A stretch of 64,000 bases of DNA, taken from positions 762,001 to 826,000 of the forward strand of contig JACVTC010000074.1 in the NCBI GenBank assembly GCA_016946835.1, in the 5' to 3' direction. The notes beneath the pieces were generated by a model. The model ran no database searches, was not told where the DNA came from, and was given only the letters and a program-made list of their open reading frames with translations. This document shows positions 62,232-64,000 of this stretch, one piece after another. The position numbers were made by a program, and so were the translations under genes. Numbering within the stretch: the first letter of the stretch is position 1; the number at the start of each line of letters is the position of its first letter. The stretch is from Neocallimastix lanati (nom. inval.). Taxonomy: Eukaryota > Neocallimastigomycota > Neocallimastigomycetes > Neocallimastigales > Neocallimastigaceae.

Positions 62232-63540
62232 TTATAATTACTATTACGTAACTCTTGAAATTGATCATGATGATTTTTATTAACAAATCATCCTCTCTCT
62301 GAAATCTCAATCATCATGAATTCATCTTGACAAAAAAAAAAAAGCTGGTGACTATGAAGATTGTTTCACCATTACCGATGGTAAGATTATGACAAGTAAG
62401 GAAAATATGTGTGCCGAGACGGCTTGTGACAGTTACTACTCCTGTACCTCCGGCTTATGTCAGGTAAGTGCTGAAAGTTGTAAACGAGCCGAAACTGGAG
62501 AAGAATCAGGTGCATGTGATCCAGAAGCAGCTACTAATACTTGTAAGATTTTTATTCTCTCTCTGAAAATTTTTATCATTTCTATAACAAAAAAAAAAAA
62601 AAAAAAAAATGAAAAATTGTAATAATAATACTAGTAATAAAATTAAAAGCTAGAAAAAAAATATATCTATATAGATAGAGTTGATTTAATGGAACGATAA
62701 TAATAATGTTAAAATAAAAAATAGAAAGAAAGAAAAAAAAATTTCAACCGTTAATTTAATGAAATTATACTAATAATTAAATTATAAAATGATAAAATTT
62801 TTTTTAATAAAAAAAAAAAAATAGGTCTAGCCGAGAGTTACTATGTTAAATCAAACAAATTATACTATTGTGAAACAGCTAAGGTGGAATGTACTCTCCA
62901 AGAAACTCCACTTGGTGTCTTTAAGGATGCCGCCACCGACGGTAATTATATTACTTGTACTCGTCAAGAACATGTTGGTAGAAGACGTAGTGTAACTCCT
63001 ACATATGACTACACTTGTGCTTCAGCTCCGGTTAGTGTTGATTCTACTCAATGTACCGCAGCTGGAGTTGGAGGTTTATATTACGTTGCAGATGCTAATG
63101 GTACTAAAACCTACTATGTTTGTATAGCTGCTACCGGTGCTGGAATTCCATTAGGAACCGCCAGTGAATACATGGTCGATGTTGGCAGTACTGCCTTATT
63201 TTCTATTCAGGTTATCGAAAAATTTGTTAATTTAAGTATTGACGCTAAGGGTAATGCTTCCATTGCTCAATACGATTCCGAAGGTAACGCTAAATCCCCA
63301 GAAAGATACAAGTATACTAACAGTGGTGGTCTCATTTTCGCTAGAAATGCCGGTACTAAAACTACTACTACTACAGTTGGAGGAGTAGAAATTGAAGGTG
63401 TTTGTGATGCCAGTGGACCTCTTAGCACTATTCGTGAATATAAGAGAGACTTTTGTAGTAGTCATGACGAAGAGGATAAACTTACCGATATTGTAGAATA
63501 TTTTGTAGCCGTTGATCGTAGCATTGGTAGTAGTCCTTAA
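60976..63540 (+). CDS. Gene 12: secreted Cys-rich modular protein, 466 aa, 5 exons
   Basis: Exons: 60976-60998, 61244-61287, 61512-61931, 62345-62542, 62825-63540; 1401 nt ending at TAA. Residues 1-22 are the signal peptide (MFAKKVLSLILVIGSQLAVA). Residues 23-162 are a short module A (CVLTSSDGSACTVGQDNTC, HGYYLAIS, KKVIKYDGTACSVV). Residues 163-228 are Cys exon plus linker (YEDCFTITDGKIMTSKENMC, TACDSYYSCTSGLC, GACDPEA). Residues 229-466 are module B plus tail (SYYVKSNKLYYCETAKVEC, GVFKDAATDGNYITCTRQ, YYVCIAATG; RYKYTNSGGLIFARN, SSHDEEDKL, IVEYFVAV). Codons look richer in C and G at third positions in the last exon than in the minus-strand genes. It shares with gene 11 the loss of the B/tail intron and the phrase GKIMxS, so 11 and 12 form a subgroup. 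Confidence 0.9.
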
Positions 63541-64000
63541 ATTTATTAATATATTTTTTAAAAGAAAAGAAAGAAAGAAAAAAAAAATTATATAGAGAGT
63601 AGAAATATAATTTTAACTATAAGAAAAAAAATATATAATTTTTTATTATTATTATTATTTTTTTTTTTTTTGAGAGTTAAAAAAAAAATTTGAGATTAAT
63701 AAAAAAAAGTATTAGTAAATAAATGAAAAAAAAAAATGACTATGTATATATAAATAATTTTCATTCAAAAAAATATATATATATATAATAATAATAATAA
63801 TAATAAAATAAATAAATAATATATATATATATTTAAATATATAAAAAGATGAAGTAAAGCTATATTAAATTTTATATAGTGTCACTTTTTCCATTATCCT
63901 TTTCAACTTTTACCTACATGAATATAATCATTATTATTCTCTCTTTTCTTTTTTTTTTTTATTTAATCTTATTTAATAATAATAATAATAATTATTTATT
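63541..64000. other. Sequence downstream of gene 12
   Basis: Poly-A, AT and ATT tracts only; no further gene before the window ends. Confidence 0.6.

Overview
The window is eukaryotic, extremely AT-rich DNA. By eye the intergenic parts are far above 80% A+T, with long poly-A/poly-T, AAT and TTTATTA tracts. Short GT..AG introns, secreted Cys-rich proteins and this base composition point to an anaerobic gut fungus (Neocallimastigomycota). That assignment is an inference; no rRNA or marker gene is present to prove it.

The coding content is one multigene family. I spliced twelve members by hand: ten on the minus strand (genes 1-10 between 1 and 42466, gene 1 cut by the left edge) and two on the plus strand (genes 11 and 12, 57260-63540). 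Every complete model closes in frame. They share one architecture: a 23-nt first exon that splits the signal peptide, a short second exon finishing it, an N-terminal module (A), a small Cys exon with the signature C-D-x-Y-Y-x-C-x2-G-x-C, often a tiny linker exon, one or two copies of a second module (B: GYY ... LYxC ... GYxxNAG ... YIxC ... LCI ... YFV ... VVNVD), and a C-terminal tail (RYxYT ... C ... EF ... YY). Intron 1 is always phase 2 and every later intron is phase 1, so all internal exons are symmetric cassettes. All twelve genes carry the same AT-rich block 162-245 bp upstream of the ATG, which suggests common regulation. The proteins resemble, from memory, the Cys-rich repeats of neocallimastigomycete cellulosomal scaffoldins (ScaA type), but they are short (461-827 aa) and show no dockerin, membrane segment or anchor; the function is unproven.

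Between the two arms, about 36.6-55.6 kb (with gene 10 embedded), lies a dispersed array of nine nearly identical elongator tRNA-Met(CAT) genes, two on plus and seven on minus, plus three truncated 5' fragments. Their flanks are also repeated, so the array grew by block duplication. Four solo-LTR-like elements (two of about 1.2 kb, two of about 0.7 kb) sit at the same place, 65-67 bp upstream of a tRNA 5' end; two have clear 5-bp TTTTA target duplications. A GC-richer 382-bp insert with a 14-bp target duplication interrupts one flank. A copia-like reverse transcriptase relic lies near 56.1 kb.

Layout: 1-35.6 kb, genes 1-9 (minus); 36.6 kb, tRNA-Met 1 and LTR E1; 39.4-42.5 kb, gene 10; 44.6-55.6 kb, tRNA-Met 2-9 with E2-E4; 56 kb, retroelement relic; 57.3-63.5 kb, genes 11-12 (plus). 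Genes 10 and 11 diverge around the tRNA region.
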